From the NCBI GenBank assembly GCA_964495345.1, contig CAZBVV010000092.1, forward strand, positions 1 to 6,937: a DNA stretch of 6,937 nucleotides, written 5' to 3'. Both the position numbers and the translations under genes were made by a program. Of this stretch, positions 1 through 6,216 are shown piece after piece. The notes beneath the pieces are model-generated. The model did not search any database. It was not told the DNA's origin and saw nothing but the letters and a program-made list of their open reading frames with translations. Positions within the stretch are counted from its first letter, which is position 1, and each line of letters starts with the position of its first letter. This DNA comes from UBA1081 sp964495345 (GTDB lineage Bacteria; Bacillota; Clostridia; Oscillospirales; Acutalibacteraceae).

Positions 1-438
1 GTTTATCTTCCCCAGGGACTTAAAACAGTTGAAACATTGGGATTCTTTGAGATTCCCAAGCTTGCAGAAATTTATTCGTACAAAGCTGATGATGTGACCG
101 ATACTCATTTCACTTCTGTTGAAGCACTGGGTGAGGTTTATGTTTCACTTCCCGACGGTCTTGAATATATCGGCTCGGATGCATTCAGCTATAATCAGGC
201 TTTAACCTATGTTTACATTCCCGAAAGTGTAAAACATATCGGTCATCACGCATTCTGGGATACCGTTTATAAATCCGACGGCAATCTCTGCGGTGTTACA
301 CAAATCAATGTTGCCGCAAGTGAGGATGCTTTCAACAGTACAGAAGTTGGTGACGATTGGCGTCCTAAGTATGACTATCTGTTGTTTAAAAAGAGCGTTG
401 ATATAGTCTATTCTGCAGAAAGACTCGCCGCAAATTAA
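1..438 (+). CDS. BspA-type leucine-rich repeat protein, C-terminal part (5' end outside window)
   Basis: The reading frame is open from the first base, so this is the 3' end of a longer gene; a TTG at 37 is an internal leucine codon rather than a start. About 145 residues are visible. They contain LRR_5/BspA-style repeats of roughly 23 residues with the pattern LP-x-GL-x-x-IG-x-x-AF, for example LPDGLEYIGSDAF and IPESVKHIGHHAF, plus a more degenerate copy at the left edge (VYLPQGLKTVE). The last 50 or so residues leave the repeat pattern and look like a C-terminal cap ending SAERLAAN. No LPXTG motif, dockerin or terminal membrane segment is visible at this end. Proteins of this family are commonly secreted or surface-exposed and mediate adhesion, but the signal peptide region is not in the window, so location and role are inferred from the family. 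A terminator follows directly, so this gene ends its transcription unit. Confidence 0.85.
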   Translation, partial: VYLPQGLKTVETLGFFEIPKLAEIYSYKADDVTDTHFTSVEALGEVYVSLPDGLEYIGSDAFSYNQALTYVYIPESVKHIGHHAFWDTVYKSDGNLCGVTQINVAASEDAFNSTEVGDDWRPKYDYLLFKKSVDIVYSAERLAAN

Positions 439-445
439 ACTAATT

Positions 446-480
446 AAGGAATTGCATCTTATGGTGTGATTCCTTTTTTT
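446..480 (+). terminator. Rho-independent terminator after the LRR gene
   Basis: AAGGAAT (446-452) pairs with ATTCCTT (469-475). The stem continues inward through GCATC/GGTGT with G-U pairs to a TTAT loop. A run of seven T follows (474-480). It begins 8 bases after the LRR stop codon. Confidence 0.88.
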
Positions 481-498
481 GCGTAAAATATCAATTTG

Positions 499-530
499 TT
501 AAGAATTTGCAAAGATGCAATTAAGATTTG
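499..530 (+). promoter_or_regulatory. Possible regulator-binding site: direct repeats and a small palindrome upstream of the ABC promoter
   Basis: TTAAGAATTTG (499-509) and TTAAGATTTG (521-530) form a near-perfect direct repeat with starts 22 bases apart, about two helical turns. Between and overlapping them is the inverted repeat TTGCA-aaga-TGCAA (507-520). The block ends 9 bases before the -35 box of the ABC operon, a usual place for a regulator to bind. No regulator gene is adjacent, so this is only a candidate site; short AT-rich repeats can also arise by chance. Confidence 0.35.
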
Positions 531-539
531 GAAACTTGA

Positions 540-567
540 TTGACTTTATGTTCGTTACAAATATAAT
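540..567 (+). promoter_or_regulatory. Promoter of the ABC transporter operon
   Basis: The -35 box TTGACT (540-545) and the -10 box TATAAT (562-567) are separated by 16 bases, a near-consensus vegetative sigma factor promoter. Transcription should start near 573-575, giving a very short leader of about 20 bases. The strong AAGGAGG ribosome binding site (577-583) lies 9 bases before the ATG at 593, leaving no room for a riboswitch. Confidence 0.75.
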
Positions 568-592
568 GAAATTATGAAGGAGGTTTAATTCT

Positions 593-1492
593 ATGATAGA
601 GGTAAAAAAACTTACAAAACGCTTTGGCGATTTTACTGCTTTGCAGGATATTTCACTGACGGTTAATGATGGCTCTGTTTACGGTCTTGTGGGGTATAAC
701 GGTGCAGGAAAAACTACGTTGCTTAAAAATATTGCCGGCATTTACAAGCCCGAAAAAGGCAGAGTGCTTTTTGACGGAGAAAATATTTTTAACAATGCAC
801 AAAAAAAAGAAGAACTGTTCTTTATGCCGGATGATTTATATTTCAGCCCATACGCAAGTATGAAGAAAATGGCTGATTTTTACAACGGCTACTACAAACG
901 CTTTAATTACAGCACATTCAACAGGCTTGTTGAGGCATTTGGTCTTGACCCAAAAAAACGCATCAACGGCTTTTCAAAGGGTATGCAAAGGCAGGCAGAA
1001 ATGGTGCTTGCACTCTCAACACACCCCAAGCTGTTACTCCTTGATGAATCCTTTGACGGAATAGACCCGCAAAAGCGTCTGCTTATGAAAGGTCTTTTAA
1101 AAGAAACCATAAAGGAAAACGGCACATCCGTTATTATTTCATCACACAACTTACAGGAGCTTGAAAATCTCTGCGACCATATCGGCATCATCAACGGCAA
1201 AAAGATTTCAATAACAGGTGCGGTTGATGAATTGTCTTATGGTAAGACAAAATTCCGTCTTGCATTTGCAAGAGAGTTTACTTTTGAGGAATTTGCACAT
1301 ATCAAATGTGAAAATCTTGTAAAAGACGGTCAGCTTGCTATGTTTACCGTAAGCGGTAATACCGACGAAGCAGAAGAACAGATAAAGGCGTTATCTCCTG
1401 CCGTTACGGAGAAAATCAGTCTTTCACTTGAAGAAATATTTATGCAGGAAATGGAGGGTGCAAATTATGACTACAAATCAATCCTTGCGTAA
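593..1492 (+). CDS. ABC transporter ATP-binding protein (YtrB-like ABC-2 exporter type)
   Basis: This 299-residue protein is the cytoplasmic ATPase that powers the permease encoded next to it. Visible motifs in order are the Walker A loop GYNGAGKTT (34-42), the signature FSKGMQRQ (127-134, in place of LSGGQ), Walker B with the catalytic glutamate LLLLDE (147-152), the D-loop SFDGID (153-158) and the switch histidine in SSHNL (H185). The usual Q-loop glutamine region reads FMPDDLYF (77-84), so the glutamine is not obvious. The diverged signature and Q-loop resemble ATPases of the YtrB/CcmA-like ABC-2 group. Residues from about 210 to the end form the short accessory C-terminal region common in such exporters. 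The start is fixed by AAGGAGG 9 bases upstream. Its 3' end overlaps the permease start by 26 bases, suggesting coupled translation. The substrate cannot be read from the sequence; peptide, lipid or drug export are all possible. Confidence 0.93.
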   Translation: MIEVKKLTKRFGDFTALQDISLTVNDGSVYGLVGYNGAGKTTLLKNIAGIYKPEKGRVLFDGENIFNNAQKKEELFFMPDDLYFSPYASMKKMADFYNGYYKRFNYSTFNRLVEAFGLDPKKRINGFSKGMQRQAEMVLALSTHPKLLLLDESFDGIDPQKRLLMKGLLKETIKENGTSVIISSHNLQELENLCDHIGIINGKKISITGAVDELSYGKTKFRLAFAREFTFEEFAHIKCENLVKDGQLAMFTVSGNTDEAEEQIKALSPAVTEKISLSLEEIFMQEMEGANYDYKSILA

Positions 1493-3854
1493 ACCGATGT
1501 TATTCACCTTTAAACAGGGACTTAAAAGCATAACAACTGCTGTTGCCGTTATTCTGTGCGGTGCAATCGGTTTTCTTACAACAATGTTTTCCGTTGTCAA
1601 TCTGTTCACTGACAGACCCATATATGATGATATGGGTAACATAACAGGCTACGAACCCATGACAAATTTTTATCACTATATAATTTTTGAAGACGGTGCA
1701 TATATGTCAAAGCCGCTTCTCATGATTATTGCGGCAGGCGGTGTTTTAGCGGCAATATGTATGTTCAATTTCATCACATCAAAGAAAATGGTGAATGTGT
1801 ACTACTCTTTGGGTATTACCAGAACAAAGCTTTTCTGCGGAAAATATTTTTCGGGTCTTTTACTGCTTGCACTTGCAACATTCATTCCCATGCTCATAAC
1901 TTTCATAGCAAACGTTGCAACAGTTGGCTATTCCGCAACACTTATGAAAGCGGTACTTTATTACCTGTTCAAATTTATGCTTACTGCATTCACATCCTAC
2001 ACCATAACATCAGCCGTGTTTGCAGTTGTGGGTACAACCTTTGAAACAGCAATTTTCTCCGCAATTATACTGTTTATACCGGATATATTCCTTTACAGCA
2101 TTCAGGTGCTTATGGACAAGTTCCTTTACGGCAATCCCTACGGCAAGAGTTTTCTTTATGCAAATGAATACAATTACTATAACCTTAATCAGACTGCTGT
2201 ATTATCTGAAAAATTCAGCTTTTTAAGCCCTGTTTTCTGGGGCGAAACACAGATGAATGAAATAGGATTTATGGAAAAAAATAACCCTAAAGATGTTATG
2301 CCCGAAATTTCTCCCAATTTCATTTATGCTCTTTTATGGCTTGCTGTCTGCGTTGCCGTTTTCTTCCTTGCAGTTCTGTTTTTCAACAGGAGAAAAGCTG
2401 AAATCTGCGGATTTATCGGCACAAACCGTTATCTCAACTCTGCAGTTTCACTTCTTACAGCATTTGCCGTATTCAGCATAGCAGTCAGCTATTTTGAGGA
2501 GCTTGTATTCGGCATCGTCTTAGGTGCGTTGGCATTTACAATAGTTCATCTTCTGCTTGAAATCATTGTTTTAAGAGATGTGAAAAAGTTTGTAAAAGGT
2601 CTTTACAAATTACCCATAGGTATTGCGGTTTCCGTAGCAATAGTATTTATTTTTAACTCGGGATTTTTCGGTTTTTCTCAAAAAATACCCGAAATTTCTG
2701 AAATTAAAAGTGTTGCAATATCCATAGGCGGTACAAATGCGGAATACGGCATGTTTAACAGTGACAGCTGGTGGAATCATGCTGATTACAGATATTTTTA
2801 TGCAGCAGGCTGTCTTGCAGGTGAATTTACCACAGAGAATGACATAAAAGCCGTTGTTGATGTTCATAAGACAATAGCCGATTCTGATGAAAATGACAGA
2901 ACGGTTGAAGCCGATGTTCAAATTGTGTATACACTCAAAAACGGCAATACAATAAAGAGAAACTTTGATTCCGTTTCAAGTGATGCATATAAAAAGATGC
3001 TTTATCTTGAGGATTGTAACTTCTATGACGAACAGCTCAAAAGTTATTTCAAAGGTGATATAAAGAAATTTGATAACTATGTACAATCTGCCGAGTATGT
3101 TTTTGCCGAAGCACAGACAATACTGAAAAATTCTTACACAGTTGAATTTTACGGCAAATATCAGAACAAATCATTTACAGCAAATCTTTCCTTAACAGAC
3201 AAGGAAAAACTGCTTGATGCTCTTTACACAGACCTTGTGAACCGTTCTGCACAAGAAAAATATTATCCCTCTGAAAGCCCTGTAGGTTTTATATACTTCC
3301 CGCAAAGTGAAGTATCAATAACTGCTGAAGAAGCACCTGAACAGACTGAATTTACAATTAATGATTTCTCATCAAAGTATCAGGAATTCTGTCCCTCAGA
3401 CACATGGCAGCCCTATTTCTTTACCTATATCACAACGGATATGACTAATACGATTCAGATGCTTAAAGATATGGGTATATACGAGCAGATGACAGTTGCT
3501 CCCGAATTTGTTTCAGCCGAAATCATTGATGCACAGACTGCCTATGACACGGTAATCAACGGTCAATATTATTATATGGCAGACAGATACTCCAATCTGT
3601 TCCTCGGTGCTTATTCTTCTTCAAAGCCCACAATCAACCAGGATTGGACAATGTATGACAGCACTCTTGATTCAATGGTTGAAGGCAAAGTCATTAAAGA
3701 CACTGCTGTGCTTGATGAATTGTTAAAATGCTCTTACACAGTATATGCACAGGATGACACGGCAAAGGGTTGGTTCGTTTCCTTTAAAACAGCCGACGGA
3801 AGTACATTACTCTGTTACATTCCCGAAGGCAAATTACCGTCAGGTGTAATATAA
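1467..3854 (+). CDS. ABC transporter permease with large soluble C-terminal region
   Basis: I chose the ATG at 1467 (795 residues) because GGAGGG (1453-1458) sits 8 bases before it; an in-frame ATG at 1428 would add 13 hydrophilic residues and has no matching site. The N-terminal half has about nine hydrophobic segments, near residues 23-46, 83-102, 128-150, 163-188, 192-215, 285-306, 323-342, 345-369 and 383-403. The stretch YYSLGITRTKLFCGKYFSG after segment 2 resembles the cytoplasmic coupling region of ABC-2 permeases. From about residue 404 to the end, some 390 residues are soluble and rich in D, E, Y and T with no further membrane segment, so they probably lie on one side as a single large domain; an odd number of segments from a cytoplasmic N terminus would put it outside. 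Clostridial relatives are, as I recall, annotated with DUF6449, but I could not check this. The gene is partner to the overlapping ATPase. Transport direction is probably export; the substrate is unknown. Confidence 0.88.
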   Translation: MTTNQSLRKPMLFTFKQGLKSITTAVAVILCGAIGFLTTMFSVVNLFTDRPIYDDMGNITGYEPMTNFYHYIIFEDGAYMSKPLLMIIAAGGVLAAICMFNFITSKKMVNVYYSLGITRTKLFCGKYFSGLLLLALATFIPMLITFIANVATVGYSATLMKAVLYYLFKFMLTAFTSYTITSAVFAVVGTTFETAIFSAIILFIPDIFLYSIQVLMDKFLYGNPYGKSFLYANEYNYYNLNQTAVLSEKFSFLSPVFWGETQMNEIGFMEKNNPKDVMPEISPNFIYALLWLAVCVAVFFLAVLFFNRRKAEICGFIGTNRYLNSAVSLLTAFAVFSIAVSYFEELVFGIVLGALAFTIVHLLLEIIVLRDVKKFVKGLYKLPIGIAVSVAIVFIFNSGFFGFSQKIPEISEIKSVAISIGGTNAEYGMFNSDSWWNHADYRYFYAAGCLAGEFTTENDIKAVVDVHKTIADSDENDRTVEADVQIVYTLKNGNTIKRNFDSVSSDAYKKMLYLEDCNFYDEQLKSYFKGDIKKFDNYVQSAEYVFAEAQTILKNSYTVEFYGKYQNKSFTANLSLTDKEKLLDALYTDLVNRSAQEKYYPSESPVGFIYFPQSEVSITAEEAPEQTEFTINDFSSKYQEFCPSDTWQPYFFTYITTDMTNTIQMLKDMGIYEQMTVAPEFVSAEIIDAQTAYDTVINGQYYYMADRYSNLFLGAYSSSKPTINQDWTMYDSTLDSMVEGKVIKDTAVLDELLKCSYTVYAQDDTAKGWFVSFKTADGSTLLCYIPEGKLPSGVI

Positions 3855-3878
3855 AAGCGTGCAAGGGAATGAAAAAAA

Positions 3879-3903
3879 GTGTAGACCGCAAAAACGGCTA
3901 CAC
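3879..3903 (+). other. Stem-loop at the end of the ABC operon
   Basis: GTGTAG (3879-3884) pairs with CTACAC (3898-3903), and the stem continues with CCG/CGG past one unpaired A to a CAAAAA loop. It lies 24 bases after the permease stop. The T-rich stretch only begins several bases later (TTTTAATTTTT from 3912), so it may be a weak terminator or a 3' mRNA-stabilising hairpin. Confidence 0.5.
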
Positions 3904-3940
3904 ATAAAGAGTTTTAATTTTTAAACTAAAAAAATAACCA

Positions 3941-3981
3941 TAAAAATAAAAAAACGGAGGAGCTGTGTTTTTTACAGCTCC
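3941..3981 (-). terminator. Hairpin with terminator features best on the minus strand
   Basis: GGAGCTGT (3959-3966) and ACAGCTCC (3974-3981) form a perfect 8-bp stem around a 7-base loop. On the minus strand the stem is followed by TCCG and a long T-rich run (complement of the A tract at about 3941-3954). On the plus strand only TTGTAATT follows. It may act in both directions. No minus-strand gene lies to its right to use it. Confidence 0.5.
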
Positions 3982-4064
3982 TTGTAATTGTGTGTAGGTA
4001 ATAATATATCGGATTAAGTCGAAATTTTGTAATATTTAAAAATAATAAAAATGCTCAAAAACAC

Positions 4065-4100
4065 TTGCATTTTTTTGCGGTTTATTGTACAATAAGTACA
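4065..4100 (+). promoter_or_regulatory. Promoter of the phosphoribosyltransferase-like gene, with overlapping inverted repeat
   Basis: The -35 box TTGCAT (4065-4070) and the -10 box TACAAT (4088-4093) have an ideal 17-base spacing. The inverted repeat TGTAC-aataa-GTACA (4086-4100) covers the -10 box and the bases toward the start point, a classic repressor position. The ribosome binding site GAGGAGG (4112-4118) lies 8 bases before the ATG at 4127. The promoter itself is well supported; the operator role is inference. Confidence 0.7.
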
Positions 4101-4126
4101 CATAATAAATCGAGGAGGTATTTTGA

Positions 4127-4771
4127 ATGCCTAATAATGAAGTTATTAAAATTGCAACAAAACGCCGTGATCTTTTTCTCCGTGCAGAAAAGGGGCATTT
4201 TGCTTCAAGCCATTCACACAGCAACTATTATATTGATGTTGCAGCTCAAAAATCCAGACTTTCCGAAGCAAAAGCAGTAGCACAGGAGCTTTGCAGTAAT
4301 TATAATTATAATACAAAAATTGTAGACACAATTCTTTGCCTTGACGGTACCGAAGTACTTGGTGCGTTCCTTGCAGACGAGCTTACAAAAAACAACTTTA
4401 TGAATATAAATGCACATCAGACTATTTATGTTGTTACACCCGAAGTGACAGGCAGCTCACAGCTTTTGTTCAGAGATAATATTGTGCCTATGATAAACGG
4501 CAAGCATGTACTTGTGTTAGCAGTATCCGTTGCATCGGGTAATACAGTAAAATCTGCTATTGAGGCAGTTAAATATTACGGCGGTGAAGTTGTGGGTGTT
4601 GCCTCAATATTCTCAACGCAGGAAGAATTTGGCGGATATGTTGTTGACAGCGTATTCAACCCCAATGACCTTGACGGCTATTTTGCCGTGCCTGCACATG
4701 AATGCCCTCTGTGTAAAGAAAAAAAGAAGCTTGATGCTCTTATTAACAGCTACGGCTATTCAAAACTGTAA
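4127..4771 (+). CDS. Orotate phosphoribosyltransferase-like protein with altered PRPP loop
   Basis: A 214-residue protein of type I phosphoribosyltransferase fold, closest in layout to PyrE. The N-terminal stretch G23-HFASS-HSHSNYYIDV (23-38) matches the G-x-F-x-L-x-S-G-x-H-S-x-x-Y-x-D region of orotate phosphoribosyltransferases. The segment LDGTEV (72-77) matches the strand and loop before the catalytic region. The tail HECPLC followed by KKKLDALINSYGYSKL resembles the CPLC tail of one PyrE branch. The PRPP-binding loop is unusual: where active enzymes have two acidic residues before TTG (as in EDVxTTGGS), this protein reads LAVSVASGNT (131-140), so both acidic residues are missing while SGNT is kept. 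It may therefore be a diverged transferase, bind a different ligand, or be a sensor. It is a single-gene unit with its own promoter and terminator, and no other pyrimidine genes are nearby. Automated annotation as orotate phosphoribosyltransferase should be treated with care. Confidence 0.8.
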   Translation: MPNNEVIKIATKRRDLFLRAEKGHFASSHSHSNYYIDVAAQKSRLSEAKAVAQELCSNYNYNTKIVDTILCLDGTEVLGAFLADELTKNNFMNINAHQTIYVVTPEVTGSSQLLFRDNIVPMINGKHVLVLAVSVASGNTVKSAIEAVKYYGGEVVGVASIFSTQEEFGGYVVDSVFNPNDLDGYFAVPAHECPLCKEKKKLDALINSYGYSKL

Positions 4772-4798
4772 AATTAAAATGACATCTTAAATGAATCA

Positions 4799-4840
4799 GG
4801 AGCTATTTCACTTTATCGGTGAGATAGCTCCGTTTTTGTT
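4799..4840 (+). terminator. Terminator after the phosphoribosyltransferase-like gene
   Basis: GGAGCTAT (4799-4806) pairs with ATAGCTCC (4824-4831), and the stem continues with TCAC/GTGA around a short loop. It is followed by GTTTTTGTTGTTTT. This is a long, stable stem 27 bases after the stop codon. Confidence 0.88.
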
Positions 4841-4842
4841 GT

Positions 4843-4869
4843 TTTGATTTAATTCAATTTTAAATCAAA
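4843..4869. repeat. AT-rich perfect inverted repeat
   Basis: TTTGATTTAA (4843-4852) and TTAAATCAAA (4860-4869) are perfect 10-base arms around a 7-base loop. No T-run follows directly on either strand, so it is not a standard terminator. It lies between the ends of two convergent genes and could help stop convergent transcripts, or be a chance AT-rich palindrome. Confidence 0.45.
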
Positions 4870-4902
4870 TGGGTTAATCGTTTTTGAATTGATTTTAAGA
4901 TA

Positions 4903-4992
4903 TTATTCGTTTCTGTGGAATATTATCTTCTCTTCACTGCCAAGAAGTTCAATGTTTTCAATAAGATAATTATTAGGTATCATCATATTCAT
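4903..4992 (-). CDS. Possible 29-residue small protein or gene remnant
   Basis: On the minus strand, 14 bases after the hydrolase stop codon, an ATG at 4992 opens a 29-codon frame. It reads MNMMIPNNYLIENIELLGSE and ends FHRNE before TAA at 4905-4903. The composition (acidic and hydrophobic residues alternating in the middle) looks protein-like. The ribosome binding site is weak (AGG about 11 bases upstream), and there is no promoter other than that of the upstream hydrolase. I do not recognise it. It may be a small co-transcribed gene, the decayed start of a lost gene, or chance. Confidence 0.3.
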   Translation of the reverse strand: MNMMIPNNYLIENIELLGSEEKIIFHRNE

Positions 4993-5006
4993 ATTTGAAA
5001 GACCTG

Positions 5007-5717
5007 TTATTTGTTAAATTCTGCAATTATCGGCAAATGGTCGGAAAAAACTTCCGTAACAGTTTCAGTTTTTATACAGTCAAGATTTTTGTAAAATATA
5101 TAGTCTATTTTTATGCGGGGTTTATCTGAGGGAAATGTTTTAACTTCGGGATTTACCGATTTTTTCTGTGTGTCATAAAGTCTTTCATATAACGGTGCAA
5201 AAACCTTGTCATCGGGTTCGGCATTAAAATCTCCCATAAGAATTACAGGGATGTTGATATCATCAAGTATTTTGCATAGTGTTTTTACTGCATTTTTTCT
5301 TTCACTTTTTGCAAGCCCCATATGAGTTACAAGAAAACATATATCTGTGCCGTCAATATTGATAATCGCTTTTATGATGCATCTTGTTTCATAAGCTGTT
5401 GGTTCAAATTTAAAAAACGGGTCGGGAATTTTTATTGTTTCGGCAGATTTAATGGGATAACGGCTGACTATTGCGTTGCCGTAGGGTGAAGTTTTTTTGA
5501 CTTTTATGGCTTCACCGAAATAACGGTAATATCCTAACTTGTCCCCAAGAATATTCGTCTGATCGGTGTAATCCTTAACAGGACCCTCACCTCTGACTTC
5601 ATTAAGTCCGCACACATCAATATCATATTTTTTTATCGCATCTGCAAATAAATCAAAATCAATAACCTGTTTTTTGTAATCCAGACAGTGTTGGATATTG
5701 AATGTCATTATCTTCAT
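5007..5717 (-). CDS. Endonuclease/exonuclease/phosphatase family hydrolase
   Basis: A 236-residue protein with the full set of EEP (exonuclease III/DNase I-like) motifs: TFNIQ with N7, LNEVR with the metal-binding E40, the strand SRYPI (85-89), THMGL with H132, GDFNAEP with D163 and N165, IDYIF with D205 and SDHLPI with D226-H227. These are the metal-binding and catalytic positions of the fold, so it is probably an active Mg-dependent phosphodiesterase or phosphatase. The family covers DNA repair nucleases, sphingomyelinases and inositol phosphatases, and the substrate cannot be told from the motifs. Length is that of a minimal single-domain member. There is no signal peptide or membrane segment, so it should be cytoplasmic. 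The start is set by AGGAGG (5730-5725) 7 bases upstream of the ATG. It is transcribed against its left neighbour and away from the right one, with its own promoter. Confidence 0.9.
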   Translation of the reverse strand: MKIMTFNIQHCLDYKKQVIDFDLFADAIKKYDIDVCGLNEVRGEGPVKDYTDQTNILGDKLGYYRYFGEAIKVKKTSPYGNAIVSRYPIKSAETIKIPDPFFKFEPTAYETRCIIKAIINIDGTDICFLVTHMGLAKSERKNAVKTLCKILDDINIPVILMGDFNAEPDDKVFAPLYERLYDTQKKSVNPEVKTFPSDKPRIKIDYIFYKNLDCIKTETVTEVFSDHLPIIAEFNK

Positions 5718-5768
5718 TTTTTTGCCTCCTGTTGACTGTAAGAAATAACTGTGGTTGATTATACGGAT

Positions 5769-5797
5769 ATTATAAGTTATGAATTGATTTTTGGCAA
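5769..5797 (-). promoter_or_regulatory. Promoter of the EEP-family hydrolase gene
   Basis: On the minus strand, the -35 box TTGCCA (5797-5792) and the -10 box TATAAT (5774-5769) are 17 bases apart. The predicted start point near 5762 leaves a leader of about 45 bases before the ATG at 5717. Confidence 0.75.
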
Positions 5798-5845
5798 TAG
5801 TTTATTTGCTTACCGATTGTTGAACTCATAATTATTGCAGAAAAT

Positions 5846-5885
5846 TTGACAACTTGGAGAATTTTTTTTAAATCAATAAAAGGAG
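5846..5885 (+). promoter_or_regulatory. Weak candidate promoter and ribosome binding site for the phage-fragment ORF
   Basis: A perfect -35 box TTGACA (5846-5851) is followed at 16-17 bases by only poor -10 candidates (TTAAAT at 5868-5873). AAAAGGAG (5878-5885) sits 7 bases before the ATG at 5893 and is a good ribosome binding site. If the -10 holds, the ribosome site would lie very close to the start point. Confidence 0.4.
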
Positions 5886-5892
5886 CTTAATA

Positions 5893-6162
5893 ATGAACAT
5901 AACAAAAATAATTGAAACAAAAATTGAAAACCCGTTTGGTGCTCTGTGGCAGTTTCGGCAAAGTCAATATGAGACAGGAGTTGCAGCACCGCCGTTTCAT
6001 CTGAGATGCAGAGGTACGACAGCTCCGTATTTTGATGTTCAGCTTGAACTTAAATCAATTGGAATCAAAAAAGGTGTTACTTTACCACTAACTCATGTAT
6101 GTATGCACAAAATAGGTATATGTAAAAACATTTTAACAGATATTTTTTTATTTAATGCTTGA
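5893..6162 (+). CDS. Small ORF carrying a fragment of a phage minor head protein (probable remnant)
   Basis: An 89-residue frame with a good ribosome binding site. Residues about 21-48, with the core APPFHLRCRGTTAPYF (32-47) preceded by YETGV, match the conserved segment near the C-terminal end of the SPP1 gp7-like phage head morphogenesis/minor head protein domain, in which a PPFH-x-x-CR-x-TT-x-P-Y signature follows a cysteine-containing loop. The rest does not fit. The first 15 or so residues (MNITKIIETKIENPF) and everything after 50 (ending CKNILTDIFLFNA) do not resemble that family, which is normally several hundred residues long. The preceding cysteine-rich loop is also missing or scrambled (GALWQFRQSQ). 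I infer a scrap of a former prophage gene that became fused to an unrelated start by deletion. No other phage genes are visible here. The stop codon lies inside the -35 box of the next promoter. Confidence 0.55.
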   Translation: MNITKIIETKIENPFGALWQFRQSQYETGVAAPPFHLRCRGTTAPYFDVQLELKSIGIKKGVTLPLTHVCMHKIGICKNILTDIFLFNA

Positions 6163-6187
6163 CAATTAGAAATCGATGTGATATAGT
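6159..6187 (+). promoter_or_regulatory. Strong promoter for the 37-codon ORF unit
   Basis: The -35 box is a perfect TTGACA (6159-6164) and the -10 box is TATAGT (6182-6187), with an ideal 17-base spacer. The start point should be near 6194. AGAGAGG (6201-6207) precedes the ATG at 6217 by 9 bases. This is the best promoter match at the right end of the window. Confidence 0.78.
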
Positions 6188-6216
6188 GACGAAAATATAA
6201 AGAGAGGTAAATTGTT

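Noticed and set aside
907..1200. 97-codon open frame on the minus strand inside the ABC ATPase gene
   Set aside because: It lies fully opposite a gene with intact ABC motifs, has no ribosome site and no recognisable content, so it is a shadow frame.
1428..1466. Upstream in-frame ATG that would lengthen the permease by 13 residues
   Set aside because: The ATG at 1467 has GGAGGG at ideal spacing; the earlier one has no such site and would increase the overlap with the ATPase.
2610..2921. 103-codon minus-strand frame inside the permease gene
   Set aside because: It is antisense to well-behaved coding sequence, with no initiation signals.
3869..3907. 12-codon ORF (MKKSVDRKNGYT) behind the permease
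   Set aside because: The candidate ribosome site is only two bases from the ATG, and most of the frame is the stem-loop at 3879-3903.
3879..3997. Alternative pairing of CTACAC (3898-3903) with a second GTGTAG (3992-3997), suggesting a riboswitch-like region
   Set aside because: Only six bases match, no known riboswitch core is visible, and the promoter of the downstream gene lies further right, so there is no gene for it to control.
4036..4417. Several minus-strand frames around the start of the phosphoribosyltransferase-like gene
   Set aside because: They overlap a clear gene and its promoter, lack ribosome sites and give cysteine- and tyrosine-rich, non-protein-like sequence.
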